The notes: a model not told the origin generated them from the letters alone. A stretch of 37,303 nucleotides of DNA from Thermotogaceae bacterium (GCA_026993805.1 JALWSA010000064.1:29136-66438), one strand, 5' to 3'. Positions 1 through 8,699 are shown, numbered from the stretch's first letter. Program-made: numbers and translations.

Positions 1-1
1 A

Positions 2-1738
2 CCATCGATCCCATTTGGTCCATCTCCAGCGGACGGGAGCGAAGTCACTTTTCAGAAGATCCATCTCGAATGGGGATGTTTCGACATTGACAGCACGGAA
101 TTGAGGTACGACGTTTATCTGGATGGAAATCTCGTGGCGAAAGACCTGGTAACACCACATCTGGATATAAACGTTTCCAAAGGAAAACACACTTGGTATG
201 TAGTAGCCAAAGACGAGAGCGGCAATATTTCAAAAAGTCCAAAATGGTCTTTCTCTGTCGTCGAAAGAGCCCTGATCGAAAAACCCCTACTCGTATTGGC
301 TGCAGCAGGTTCGAACGGCATCTACCTCATCGATGTGAATTCGAAAAAAATCGTCTCGAACTTCTCGGGATATCCAATAAAAAAGATTGTGAAGTACAGA
401 GATGGATTCATAGGGGCTGATGAGAAAGAACTGCTCATATTCACACTAAAGAACAACATGCCCTTAATAGAACACATCATAGATCTGCCCTTTAAACCCG
501 AGGATATAGCTGTGTTCAATGGAAACATCTATGCCTCCGGAAACGGATACGTTTATATGAACGGAAAAACGATCAAAATCCCTGGAGCAAGCCACTTGGC
601 AGTCTCTGAGGACAGAATATATGTCTCATCCGGAGAAACGCTGAACATAATGGACAGCAGTGGCAAAACTCTGCAGAGAATCAAAATGGGTTCCAATATA
701 AAAAGAATACGACTTGACAAAGAACTCATGCTGGTTGCGGAGGAATTCGCCGGAGTGCTGGAAAACGGTTCTCTGAAAAGAATAGAACTCCCACATCCAA
801 CAGACATAATAAGGCTTAGCGACGGTTACGCGATTTCCGATGCAACAATAGGCGTTGTTTTCACAGACAAGGACTTCAATCCAAAATTCACCGTAAACGT
901 TCCAAAAGCCTCTTCTCTTACGAAATTCCCAGATGGATCCGTCCTCGTTTCAGGTGAGGGCTTATGGATAATAAGGGGAGTGCACAGCGAAAGAATCACC
1001 GGAGGCATTAGCCAGCCTACGGCTGCTTGTGAGGACTTGAGAGCTTCAGAAGAGGGTATATTCAAAAATGGCATGGTGCTGGTACGAGGCAAAGCCAAGT
1101 CACTTTCCTGCGCAAATGGAGTTTGGGCGGCTATTGTCGATGGCAAAGTATATATAAATGGAAGGGAAACACAGTACTCAGGAAACGATGTAGCTGTAGA
1201 TGATAAAAACATCTATGCGGTCAGCCACGAAGGACTACTCATATTCGATGCATCTGGGAAACTCTTAGCCAAGCTCGGGACTGGATATTCTCACGTTACA
1301 AGAGGAGGATATGTATCTCAAGGAAAAGTAATATGGAAGCCGGGGCTCGAAGAAGTCGAAACCGAGAGTGAAGTAAATGATATGGCGTTCGATACCGTTC
1401 TCGCAGTTCTTGAAAGAAAAGGTGTCGAAATTTTTGGATGGAACCTCAAGAAAATTTCCTCGATAAAGGTCACTGGAAAAACTATAGATACTTTCAAGCA
1501 ATTCGTTATTGTGGGAACAGAAGATAGGATCTTGGTCTACTCTTTCAAAGGTGGAGCACCGCTTAGCAGCATGAATGTATCGATTGAAACGGTCAAGCTA
1601 CAAAGGGACTCCAAAAACCTGTACGCAATTCTGAAAGATGGAACCATTTTGGAGTTTGATCTCTCAACGCTTCCAAATTTGATATTGAAAAATGTAGAAA
1701 AAAATATAACATTCATGAACTGCGTTTTGACAGACTAA
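2..1738 (+). CDS. Secreted/envelope beta-propeller-like protein, 5' end outside the window
   Basis: The reading frame is open to the left edge (first full codon at base 2), so this is the 3' part of a longer gene. The TTG at 101 is an internal Leu codon and not a start. The first ~80 visible residues look like a fibronectin-III or Ig-like domain: they begin PSPADG, include LRYDVYLDGN, and end in KHTWYVVAKDESGN. The remaining ~470 residues are a series of short beta-rich repeats with motifs such as GIYLIDVNSKK, NIYASGNGYVYMNGK and NIYAVSHEGLLIFDASGK, typical of a beta-propeller. No catalytic motif is visible. Location outside the membrane is inferred from the domain style, because the signal peptide would lie upstream of the window. 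It ends 24 bases before a diguanylate cyclase gene. Specific function unknown. Two other propeller-like secreted proteins lie near the right end of the window. Confidence 0.8.
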   Translation, partial: PSIPFGPSPADGSEVTFQKIHLEWGCFDIDSTELRYDVYLDGNLVAKDLVTPHLDINVSKGKHTWYVVAKDESGNISKSPKWSFSVVERALIEKPLLVLAAAGSNGIYLIDVNSKKIVSNFSGYPIKKIVKYRDGFIGADEKELLIFTLKNNMPLIEHIIDLPFKPEDIAVFNGNIYASGNGYVYMNGKTIKIPGASHLAVSEDRIYVSSGETLNIMDSSGKTLQRIKMGSNIKRIRLDKELMLVAEEFAGVLENGSLKRIELPHPTDIIRLSDGYAISDATIGVVFTDKDFNPKFTVNVPKASSLTKFPDGSVLVSGEGLWIIRGVHSERITGGISQPTAACEDLRASEEGIFKNGMVLVRGKAKSLSCANGVWAAIVDGKVYINGRETQYSGNDVAVDDKNIYAVSHEGLLIFDASGKLLAKLGTGYSHVTRGGYVSQGKVIWKPGLEEVETESEVNDMAFDTVLAVLERKGVEIFGWNLKKISSIKVTGKTIDTFKQFVIVGTEDRILVYSFKGGAPLSSMNVSIETVKLQRDSKNLYAILKDGTILEFDLSTLPNLILKNVEKNITFMNCVLTD

Positions 1739-1742
1739 ATGG

Positions 1743-1751
1743 TGATATAAT
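1743..1751 (+). promoter_or_regulatory. Extended -10 promoter of the 7TM-GGDEF gene
   Basis: TGATATAAT is a perfect extended -10 element (TGnTATAAT). It ends 11 bases before the ATG at 1763, so transcription starting 6-8 bases downstream would give a leader of about 0-5 bases. A TTGACA lies at 1727-1732, but the spacer is only 13 bases, so it is probably not a working -35. The same 11-mer, GTGATATAATC, recurs upstream of the HD-GYP gene at 8723-8733. Confidence 0.6.
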
Positions 1752-1762
1752 CGACAATTGCT

Positions 1763-3253
1763 ATGGAAAGATTTAAAAAGAGGATCATAAAATCACTGCT
1801 TATATATGCGATCATAGTCTTCATCGCCATTTTTCTCACATACCCGCCTGGTGAGAAGCTTTCGTTTTACAAATACGGAGAAAAGATGGATTATCCCATA
1901 ACGAGCCAAAAGCCAACAGGAAGATGGGAAGAGTACACCGCGTATTACTTCACAAAAAGGCCCGTGGTGAAGTATATCGTTCTTCCGAGGATAGAAGCTC
2001 AAGGACTCGAACTCTACGCCAACTGGAAGAGAGTCTTTAAAATAGGAGGAGAAAACAGCAACAGCAAAATTTGGGCTAAAACCTTTTCCGTTCCCGTTTA
2101 TTTCAAATCCGGGGAGAATGAGATAACTCTGAGGCTCTGGGGACTGTCGAGACTCTCCATCACCGTTCCTGTGGTAGTAACCAAAAACCCCCACCTTTAC
2201 ACTATAACATCCGACGTAATCTACGTCTGGTTTCCAACGATAATGGCTCCTTCCATAATGATGATGGGCGTCTTCTTTCTTGTGATGAGCGGCAGAACTA
2301 TGCAAAGAAGGCACCTTTTCTTCTTCTTGGGTATGGCCATGCTCTTTATAGGAACCCACATGTTTCATTACTGTTTTCTGCCATATCTTGGAGACACCAG
2401 GCTTTATTCCTTCGTAAACAAAGTGCTTTACAGCGCTCTTTTCGCATCACTTTCGTTCTACTATTCCGCAATAGAAGCCATATTGGGAAAGATGAAGTTG
2501 TGGAAGTGGATCATGCCAGCCGGTCTGATCACAGCTCTTTTCATACTTTTGTCACCAAACCTTTACAAAGCACTCAAATTGACCATAACCCTCCTCACAC
2601 CAATCTTGCTGGTAGTGATAATCTACGGACTAGTACAGCTAATAAAATATCAAAATTATTACTTCGCACCCCCAACCCTGATTCTCACTATCTCCTCCCT
2701 GCAGTTTTATTTCTCCTATATTCACAATCTCAACCTACAACCCGTGTTGGTATTCGGAATATCGTACATGGCATACTCCTTCCTCTACTTCCTAATAACA
2801 GAGCTGGAAAACCTGAGCAAAGAGCGCATAAAGGCTTACACCGATCCACTAACAGGAGCGTACAACAGGAGAATCCTGGAAAAGCTGGAGCTGGAAAAAG
2901 GAGACATATTCGTTTTCTTCGATATAGACGGAATGAAAGATTACAACGACATTAGAGGACACGACTACGGTGATGCCGCATTGGTCGACTTTGCAAAAAC
3001 GGTAAAAAGAAATATAAAAGGTAAAGATTGCCTTATAAGATACGGGGGAGATGAATTCATCGTTATCATGAAGGACTGCCGAAAAGAAGATGCAGAAGAC
3101 ATCGCGAAATCAATAGATAGAGAGTACAGAAGTAAGAGAGGTCTTGGTGTCTCATACGGTATAGCCACATACGATGGTGATGTAAAAGAGACTATCAAAA
3201 GAGCAGATAAAAAAATGTACGAGATGAAGGAAAAGAAAAAGACAAGCGAGTGA
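1763..3253 (+). CDS. 7TM-sensor diguanylate cyclase (GGDEF)
   Basis: Predicted to make cyclic di-GMP from two GTP at the inner membrane in response to an extracytoplasmic signal. A membrane anchor (residues ~9-26) is followed by a beta-rich external domain (~30-145). About seven hydrophobic segments follow (~150-345), the layout of 7TMR-DISM receptors. A short linker leads to a GGDEF domain (~355-490) with DPLTGAYNRR, FFDIDGMKDYND and the intact active-site loop RYGGDEF (GGDEF at 428-432). The residue at the I-site Arg position is Lys (KGKD in place of RxxD), so classical product inhibition is probably absent. The in-frame stop TAA at 1748-1750 rules out a longer protein. No Shine-Dalgarno sequence lies at normal spacing, which fits a leaderless mRNA. 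The ligand is unknown. Confidence 0.9.
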   Translation: MERFKKRIIKSLLIYAIIVFIAIFLTYPPGEKLSFYKYGEKMDYPITSQKPTGRWEEYTAYYFTKRPVVKYIVLPRIEAQGLELYANWKRVFKIGGENSNSKIWAKTFSVPVYFKSGENEITLRLWGLSRLSITVPVVVTKNPHLYTITSDVIYVWFPTIMAPSIMMMGVFFLVMSGRTMQRRHLFFFLGMAMLFIGTHMFHYCFLPYLGDTRLYSFVNKVLYSALFASLSFYYSAIEAILGKMKLWKWIMPAGLITALFILLSPNLYKALKLTITLLTPILLVVIIYGLVQLIKYQNYYFAPPTLILTISSLQFYFSYIHNLNLQPVLVFGISYMAYSFLYFLITELENLSKERIKAYTDPLTGAYNRRILEKLELEKGDIFVFFDIDGMKDYNDIRGHDYGDAALVDFAKTVKRNIKGKDCLIRYGGDEFIVIMKDCRKEDAEDIAKSIDREYRSKRGLGVSYGIATYDGDVKETIKRADKKMYEMKEKKKTSE

Positions 3254-3285
3254 GGGCTTGCTAATTTCAAGCTCATCCTTTCTTT
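3254..3285 (+). terminator. Weak hairpin after the diguanylate cyclase
   Basis: GGGCTTG (3254-3260) pairs with CAAGCTC (3268-3274) through one G-U pair and a 7-base loop. It is followed by a T-rich but interrupted tract (ATCCTTTCTTTAC). It may end the upstream transcript; the T tract is poor and overlaps the next promoter's -35. Confidence 0.35.
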
Positions 3286-3311
3286 ACATCTCAGAAGTTT
3301 TATGTTATATA
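3283..3311 (+). promoter_or_regulatory. Promoter of the disulfide oxidoreductase-trxB operon
   Basis: TTTACA (3283-3288) and TATATA (3306-3311) are separated by 17 bases, with TG at 3303-3304 making an extended -10. Transcription would begin near 3318 and leave a leader of about 40 bases ending in the strong Shine-Dalgarno GGAGGTGAT before the ATG at 3358. Confidence 0.5.
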
Positions 3312-3357
3312 TTCTCCGTTGTGAATGAAACGATAACATATTCGGAGGTGATTCAAC

Positions 3358-4020
3358 ATGGGACTGCTCTCGCCAAGCGATGTCGAATACTTGAAGGATC
3401 TGTTTTCCAAAGAGATGCAGGATGAAGTGAAAATACTCGTGTTCAAGAGTGATGACAAGTCCAAGTGCGAGTACTGCGATATCACGGTGGACGTTCTCAA
3501 AGAGGCGGCGGAGACAGACGACCGCATACAGTTAGAAGTGTACGATATCGAAGACGACGAGATAATAGCCGAAAAGTACAACGTAAAAGGAAGGGTTCCG
3601 ACTATCATATTCCTGACGTCCGATGGTGTAGACAAAGGAGTGCGGTACTATGGAATACCATCGGGACATGAGTTCTCCACTGTTATACAGAACATAATAT
3701 CCTTCTCCAAAGGAGCGCAGCCTGAGCTTTCCGAAGCTTCCAAGGAAAAGCTAAAGGCCATAGATAAACCCACGGAGATTCTCGTTTTCGTGACCCCAAC
3801 ATGTCCATACTGCCCGAGGGCAGTTCAGCTTGCTCACGAAATAGCCAAAGCCAATGAAAACATAACATCGGCCATGGTCGAGGCCAACGAGTTCCCGGAA
3901 TGGTCGATGCAGCATCAGGTAAGCGCGGTTCCGCATATAGTGATAAACGATGAAACGGCTTTCGTGGGAGCATATCCCGAGGATATGTTCGTTGATTATG
4001 TCCTCCAGCACGCGAGGTGA
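3358..4020 (+). CDS. Protein disulfide oxidoreductase (two thioredoxin folds, glutaredoxin-like)
   Basis: A 220-residue cytosolic thiol-disulfide oxidoreductase of the PDO family found in thermophiles, where many intracellular proteins carry disulfides. Two thioredoxin-fold units lie in tandem. The N-terminal unit has a CEYC site (residues 37-40) and a cis-proline loop VPT (90-92). The C-terminal unit has a CPYC site (149-152) and a cis-proline loop VPH (191-193). In characterised archaeal PDOs the C-terminal CPYC is the main active site, reduced by thioredoxin reductase, and the gene directly downstream encodes that enzyme. The start is fixed by GGAGGTGAT seven bases upstream. The stop is six bases before the trxB ATG, and trxB's ribosome binding site lies inside this gene's last codons, so the two are co-translated. 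Confidence 0.93.
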   Translation: MGLLSPSDVEYLKDLFSKEMQDEVKILVFKSDDKSKCEYCDITVDVLKEAAETDDRIQLEVYDIEDDEIIAEKYNVKGRVPTIIFLTSDGVDKGVRYYGIPSGHEFSTVIQNIISFSKGAQPELSEASKEKLKAIDKPTEILVFVTPTCPYCPRAVQLAHEIAKANENITSAMVEANEFPEWSMQHQVSAVPHIVINDETAFVGAYPEDMFVDYVLQHAR

Positions 4021-4026
4021 TGAAAA

Positions 4027-4971
4027 ATGTTCTTTGTTGGAGGTCAGACCCATATAAAAGACTACTACGACATCATCGTCATCGGCGGTGGGCCTGCGGG
4101 GATGAGTGCGGCTCTCTACGCAGGCAGAGCAGGGCTTTCATGCCTCGTGATCGAATCTAACATCTCCGGTGGGCAGATGAACGAAACTGACATAATCGAG
4201 AACTATCCGGGAATAGATGAAATACAAGGAGCCGTTCTGGCAGAAAAGATGAAAAGACATGCTGAGAAATTCGGAGCACAGTTTCACACCGCTACTGTGG
4301 TTGAGGTGGATTTCTCGGGACAGGTTAAAAGGGTAAAACTGGACGATGGGAACACGATATCGAGCGAGGTCGTTGTGATAGCTACGGGAGCATCTCACAG
4401 GAAACTCAACGTTCCTGGAGAGAGGGAACTGTCTGCAAAGGGAGTCTCTTACTGCGCTACATGTGATGGACATTTCTTCAAGGGAAAAACCGTCGCTCTC
4501 GTCGGTGGTGGAGACACAGCGATGACGGAAGCCCTGTATCTCTCCAATATAGTGGAAAAGGTAATAGTAATACACAGAAGAGACAAGCTAAGGGCAACCA
4601 AGATCTTGCAGGACAGAGCTTTCAAAAAGGAGAACATAGAATTTCTATGGAACACCATAGTGAAGGAGATCAGGGGAAATGGAAAGGTTGAGAGTCTTCT
4701 GCTTGAGAACAAAAAGACGGGTGAAAGCTTCACGCTCAAAGTGGATGGAATCTTCATAGCAATAGGAATAACCCCGAATACCGAGCTCTTTAAAGGAAAG
4801 GTGAATTTGGACAGTCAGGGCTACATCCTGACTGACGAGAACATGGAGACGAACATAAAGGGAGTTTATGCAGTAGGAGATGTTAGATCCAAGAGATTGA
4901 GGCAGGTAATAACAGCAGTGGCTGACGGAGCGATAGCTGTAACCCACGCAGCGGAAAATTACTTCGATTGA
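4027..4971 (+). CDS. trxB: Thioredoxin reductase (FAD/NADPH)
   Basis: A 314-residue low-molecular-weight thioredoxin reductase that passes electrons from NAD(P)H through FAD to a redox protein, here most likely the upstream disulfide oxidoreductase. Visible features are the FAD-binding IGGGPAGMSAALYAGRAG near the N-terminus, the redox-active CATC at 143-146, a second nucleotide-binding GGGDTAMTEA at ~161, HRRDKLRA (the NADPH-preferring signature) at ~183, and a C-terminal FAD motif GVYAVGDVR. The start uses GAGGTGAT, which overlaps the end of the preceding gene. The stop codon TGA (4969-4971) abuts a strong bidirectional terminator. Length and motif order are normal for the family. Confidence 0.97.
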   Translation: MFFVGGQTHIKDYYDIIVIGGGPAGMSAALYAGRAGLSCLVIESNISGGQMNETDIIENYPGIDEIQGAVLAEKMKRHAEKFGAQFHTATVVEVDFSGQVKRVKLDDGNTISSEVVVIATGASHRKLNVPGERELSAKGVSYCATCDGHFFKGKTVALVGGGDTAMTEALYLSNIVEKVIVIHRRDKLRATKILQDRAFKKENIEFLWNTIVKEIRGNGKVESLLLENKKTGESFTLKVDGIFIAIGITPNTELFKGKVNLDSQGYILTDENMETNIKGVYAVGDVRSKRLRQVITAVADGAIAVTHAAENYFD

Positions 4972-4997
4972 AAAGGCGGGCAAAAGCCCGCCTTTTT
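4971..4997. terminator. Bidirectional terminator between trxB and the phosphohexomutase
   Basis: GGCGGGC (4975-4981) and GCCCGCC (4986-4992) form a perfect 7-bp GC stem with an AAAA loop. It is flanked by AAAA on the left and TTTTT on the right, so it can end transcription on both strands. The two convergent stop codons touch its two edges. Confidence 0.92.
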
Positions 4998-6367
4998 CAT
5001 ATCATCTTCTTAGCCCTTTCCAGAAAATCTTTCGCCATATCAATCAATTTTTTCGCTTCCTCCATGCTCTTTCTCGTCTCGGCAAAGATCCTGACTATCG
5101 GCTCGGTTCCGCTTGCTCTGACCAAAACCCATCCATCCTCAACCAGAATCTTCGTTCCGTCCGTGACGTCAGTTTTAAACCCCCTCTCGCGTGCAAGATC
5201 GTTTACTATCTCAACAACCCTCTTTCTATCACCCTCCAGATGGACCTTCGTTTTTACCTGGTAGTACACCGGAAGCTCCGCCAGTAGCCCGGAAAAGCTT
5301 TTGCCAGACCTTGAAAGAGCTTCGACTATCTTCGCCGTTGCCATCGCACCGTCCCTTCCAAGGGTGAAATCCGGAAAGATAACCCCGCCATTCTCCTCGC
5401 CACCTACGACTCCACCATGTTCCAAAAGCGCCTTTGTAACGACCAGATCACCGACCTTTGTCCTCATCACATCGCATCCCATTTCTCTCGCCACATCGTC
5501 AATGACAAGAGAAGTCGCAACGGTTGTTACGACAAGACCCTTCTTCCTCCTCAAAACCTCTCTCATCGCAAGGGCAAAGGTTTTGTCACCCTGTATGAAA
5601 CTGCCGTTTTCATCCAAAAAGACGGCTCTGTCCGCATCCCCATCTTGAGCCACAGCAAAATCAGGTCTGATCGCTTTGACTACCTTCACCAGATCTTTCA
5701 GGTTTTCTTCATTTGGCTCCGGATTTCTCGCGGTAAAAGCGCCGCTCGGATGGGCGTTTATGCTTAAAACCCTGCATCCTATCCTCTCAAGAACATAGGG
5801 GAGGGTGAGAGAACCCGCGCCATTTCCAAGGTCCGCCACAACGAATGGCTTTCTCTCTCTTATCAACTCCACATCCACGGAAGAGACGATAGCTTCTACG
5901 TAGTCCTCCAGGATATCAACCTCTCTATACCTTCCCGCACCTCTCCAATCAGCATCGAAAAAGTTTTCGGAAAAGAAGATATCTTCTACCTTTGCTTCCT
6001 TTTCTCTTGAAAGCCCCATTCCGTTTCCTTCTAAAAGCTTGAGACCGTTGTACTCCGGCGGGTTGTGAGAAGCCGTCACGGAAATTCCACCATCCACACC
6101 AATCTTTCTGCAGGCAAATTGAACAGCAGGTGTGGGCAAGGTCCCAACGTCTATCACATCAACGCCGCTCGAAAGAAGTCCTGAAATGGCAGCATCTTTC
6201 AAGGCCTTTGTTGAACTTCGCGTGTCACCTCCGATCACAACCTTGGGCCTATCGACTGACCTTCTCAAAAAAGTCCCGAAAGCTTTGGCAAGTCCGTAAG
6301 CCATATGGCAATCTATCTCTTTTCCGAACACTCCCCTGACTCCAAATGTTCCGAAGAGTCTGCCCAC
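4997..6367 (-). CDS. Phosphoglucomutase/phosphomannomutase family protein (alpha-D-phosphohexomutase)
   Basis: Interconverts hexose-1- and hexose-6-phosphates through a phosphoserine. All four family loops are present (numbering from the start chosen here): TASHNP with the phosphoserine (98-103), DGDADR binding Mg2+ (242-247), sugar-binding GGEENGG (322-328), and phosphate-binding RASGTEP (~417). I chose GTG at 6367 because AAAGGAGG lies seven bases upstream and the protein then begins VGRLFGTFGVRG, the standard N-terminus of bacterial/archaeal phosphohexomutases. An upstream in-frame start at 6454 would add 29 unrelated residues and lies beyond the predicted promoter. Length 456 aa is typical. 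Substrate (glucose, mannose or glucosamine phosphate, GlmM-like) cannot be settled from sequence. Confidence 0.93.
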   Translation of the reverse strand: MGRLFGTFGVRGVFGKEIDCHMAYGLAKAFGTFLRRSVDRPKVVIGGDTRSSTKALKDAAISGLLSSGVDVIDVGTLPTPAVQFACRKIGVDGGISVTASHNPPEYNGLKLLEGNGMGLSREKEAKVEDIFFSENFFDADWRGAGRYREVDILEDYVEAIVSSVDVELIRERKPFVVADLGNGAGSLTLPYVLERIGCRVLSINAHPSGAFTARNPEPNEENLKDLVKVVKAIRPDFAVAQDGDADRAVFLDENGSFIQGDKTFALAMREVLRRKKGLVVTTVATSLVIDDVAREMGCDVMRTKVGDLVVTKALLEHGGVVGGEENGGVIFPDFTLGRDGAMATAKIVEALSRSGKSFSGLLAELPVYYQVKTKVHLEGDRKRVVEIVNDLARERGFKTDVTDGTKILVEDGWVLVRASGTEPIVRIFAETRKSMEEAKKLIDMAKDFLERAKKMI

Positions 6368-6398
6368 CTCAACCCCTCCTTTGAAAAAAGCTTCTACC

Positions 6399-6404
6399 AT
6401 TATA
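6399..6404 (-). promoter_or_regulatory. -10 element of the phosphohexomutase gene
   Basis: TATAAT on the minus strand (6404 to 6399), preceded directly by TTTTG. It lies 31 bases upstream of the GTG at 6367 and its ribosome binding site. The -35 region would fall inside the hppA 3' hairpin and has no good match, so this is a -10-driven call. Confidence 0.45.
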
Positions 6405-6405
6405 C

Positions 6406-6433
6406 AAAACCATGCCCCGCCAGAAGGCGGGGC
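6406..6433 (-). terminator. Hairpin terminator downstream of hppA
   Basis: A perfect 8-bp GC stem, GCCCCGCC (minus-strand 6433-6426) with GGCGGGGC (6421-6414), and a 4-base loop. It is followed by ATGGTTTTG, so the U tract is short and broken. It sits 26 bases past the hppA stop and directly before the next promoter's -10, and may act as a partial terminator or transcript end. Confidence 0.65.
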
Positions 6434-6459
6434 TAAAATTTCCCTGTTCCACAATTCCT

Positions 6460-8622
6460 TCAGAACAAATGATATATCTTGAAAATAGAAGCAGCTATTA
6501 TCGATACTACCGACATGATCTTTATGAGAATATCAAGAGAAGGTCCGACTGTATCCTTGAGCGGATCCCCAACCGTGTCTCCAACGACCAGGGCCTTGTG
6601 CTCTTCCGTGCCCTTGCCGGTTCCTTCTATATTTCCCTGTTCAAGGTATTTCTTGGCATTGTCCCAGGCGCCACCCGAATTTGCGCAAAATACCGCAAGC
6701 ATTGCACCCGAAAGCAGCGTTCCTATCAAAAGCCCGCCAACGAATTTGGTTCCGAAAAGAAATCCACTGACGAGCGGCGTGAAAACAGCTATATAAGCGG
6801 GATATTTCATCTTCTTCAGAGCACCGCTGCTGCAGATGGCAATACACCTTTTGTAATCTGGAAGCTCTTTGCCTTCCATGAGCTCTGGCCTCGCCTTGAA
6901 CTGCCTCCTTATCTCCTCGACCATCTCTCCTGCAGAACCTGCAACTGACTTTATAAGCATTCCGCTGAACATGAAGGGCAATGCTGCACCAACCAAAGCA
7001 CCCGCTATGGTCTTGGCGTCTATCATGTTAAGCATCAAAACATGCGCTATTTCCTTGACACCTTCAAGATCCTTTGGACTTATCTGTGAGAATATGTAGG
7101 AAGCAAAAAGTGAAAGAGCCGCAAGAGCTGCAGAACCTATCGCAAATCCCTTTCCGATCGCCGCCGTGGTGTTTCCAACAGAGTCAAGCCTGTCCGTTAT
7201 CTTCCTGACATCTTCTTCGAGTCTTGACATCTCACTTATTCCGCCAGCGTTGTCCGCTATGGGACCATAGCTATCAGTCGAAACAGCTGTCGCGACGAAT
7301 GAGAGCATTCCGGCAGCTGATATCGCAACCCCGTAAAGTCCCGCGAACATGTTCGAAACGAGAATCCCGGCGGCGAGAGTCAAAATCGGCATGAAAGTAC
7401 TCTCCATACCCAGAGCCAGCCCCTGACTTATAACCATTCCAACTCCTCTAAAGGACTCCTTACTTAGATTCTTGGTTGGCTTGAACTTATCGCTCGTGTA
7501 ATATTCTGCCCAGTAACCCATTGCAACTCCGACGATTATCCCAGTCACGAGCGCTCCCCAAGGAGAGACCCATCCGTATCTGAAACCCGCATTTGAGAGA
7601 TCCTGAAGTTTCCCAAAACAGAGCCATGTGACAAATAGACCTATTCCCATAGTGAGGAACGCTGAAGTCCAAAGTCCGGTATCGAGAGTCTTTTGCGGAT
7701 CCTTGGAATCCTTTTTAGAGATAACAACGAGAATTCCTATTATTGAAGAAGCAAGCCCCGTTGCTGCAAGCATAACGGGGTAGTCAACGAGCCGAAGCGT
7801 CGTTTTGTAAGATATCCCATTGTACAGACGGAACATGTAAGAAGCCAGTATCGTGGCCGATATCAAAGCCCCGACAAAGCTTTCGAGAAGGTCCGCTCCA
7901 AGACCTGCAACATCTCCCACATTGTCCCCGACATTGTCGGCTATCGTTGCGGGATTCCTTGGATCATCTTCGGGAAGGTTGAGCTCGGTTTTTCCAACGA
8001 GGTCTGCCGCCATATCGGCTGCCTTCGTGTAAACCCCTCCACCGACCCTGTCAAAGAGTGCCATCAATGAGCATCCAAGAGCATAACCCGAGACGGTCAT
8101 CGCGAACGGAATGAAGTTTATTCCTATCCAGTTAGTCTCGATCACCAGATTTGGCTCATCTAACTGGCCCAAGAGTTTTCCAAAGACGAAATAAACTATA
8201 ACGAGCCCGAGTATCGAAAGACCCGCAACGGAGAGCCCCATAACGCTACCACCCATGTACGCCACCCGTAGAGCCCTTCCGATGCTCTTGGTAACTCTTG
8301 CCTCATTTGTAACCCTGACATTCGCCTGCGTCGCCGACTTCATTCCAAAAACGCCCGCAAGCATGCTTAGAGTCGCACCAAGTATAAAAGCCACACCCAC
8401 ATGCCAAGTTGTCACAAGCATCAGTATGATCGCTATGGGAATCATCACCTTAAAGACTGTCGCGTTCTCGTGGCGCAGGAATGCGTCCGCCCCGTCCCTT
8501 ATGGCTCTTGAGATCTGCTTCATCCGCTCCGTCCCCTCATCTTTCCCGAGAACGAGCCTATAGTTCACAAAAGCCAACCCCAAAGCAACGAGCGATATCG
8601 TCAGAGCGGCCACCAACGTCAT
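6460..8622 (-). CDS. hppA: Membrane-bound ion-translocating pyrophosphatase
   Basis: Hydrolyses pyrophosphate and pumps H+ and/or Na+ across the membrane. The protein is a chain of about 16 hydrophobic helices and 720 residues, the normal size. Diagnostic acidic cytosolic loops are present: GGVYTKAADMAADLVGK, the Asp-rich DNVGDNVGDVAGLGADLLES, and a C-terminal GAWDNAKKYLEQG with GDTVGDPLKDT. The residue that separates K+-dependent from K+-independent enzymes is Ala (GNTTAA, not GNTTKA), so it should need K+. T. maritima has a K+-dependent, Na+-pumping relative, but the pumped ion cannot be read here with certainty. I chose ATG at 8622, which has GGGAGG seven bases upstream; the upstream in-frame start at 8649 would put that site inside the gene. 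It has its own promoter and runs toward the phosphohexomutase. Confidence 0.96.
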   Translation of the reverse strand: MTLVAALTISLVALGLAFVNYRLVLGKDEGTERMKQISRAIRDGADAFLRHENATVFKVMIPIAIILMLVTTWHVGVAFILGATLSMLAGVFGMKSATQANVRVTNEARVTKSIGRALRVAYMGGSVMGLSVAGLSILGLVIVYFVFGKLLGQLDEPNLVIETNWIGINFIPFAMTVSGYALGCSLMALFDRVGGGVYTKAADMAADLVGKTELNLPEDDPRNPATIADNVGDNVGDVAGLGADLLESFVGALISATILASYMFRLYNGISYKTTLRLVDYPVMLAATGLASSIIGILVVISKKDSKDPQKTLDTGLWTSAFLTMGIGLFVTWLCFGKLQDLSNAGFRYGWVSPWGALVTGIIVGVAMGYWAEYYTSDKFKPTKNLSKESFRGVGMVISQGLALGMESTFMPILTLAAGILVSNMFAGLYGVAISAAGMLSFVATAVSTDSYGPIADNAGGISEMSRLEEDVRKITDRLDSVGNTTAAIGKGFAIGSAALAALSLFASYIFSQISPKDLEGVKEIAHVLMLNMIDAKTIAGALVGAALPFMFSGMLIKSVAGSAGEMVEEIRRQFKARPELMEGKELPDYKRCIAICSSGALKKMKYPAYIAVFTPLVSGFLFGTKFVGGLLIGTLLSGAMLAVFCANSGGAWDNAKKYLEQGNIEGTGKGTEEHKALVVGDTVGDPLKDTVGPSLDILIKIMSVVSIIAASIFKIYHLF

Positions 8623-8670
8623 CCTTTCGCCTCCCACTTTGAGAATCAATTCACAAAACTCCCCCAGTTT

Positions 8671-8699
8671 ATATTACACCCATGTTCGAAATTTTTCAA
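8671..8699 (-). promoter_or_regulatory. hppA promoter
   Basis: On the minus strand, TTGAAA (8699-8694) and TAATAT (8676-8671) are separated by 17 bases, giving a leader of about 40 bases before the ATG at 8622. It diverges from the HD-GYP promoter at 8724-8732. Confidence 0.5.

Noticed and set aside
101-103. TTG at 101 as start of the first gene
   Set aside because: The frame is open to the window edge, and the residues before it belong to the same FN3/Ig-like domain, so the gene begins upstream of the window.
1727-1732. Perfect TTGACA as -35 of the diguanylate cyclase promoter
   Set aside because: The spacer to TATAAT is 13 bases, too short for a normal sigmaA promoter; the extended -10 is enough to explain the site.
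1793-2368. A 191-codon minus-strand open frame inside the 7TM-GGDEF gene
   Set aside because: It is a shadow of the real gene in the opposite frame, rich in His/Ser/Tyr, without ribosome binding site or promoter.
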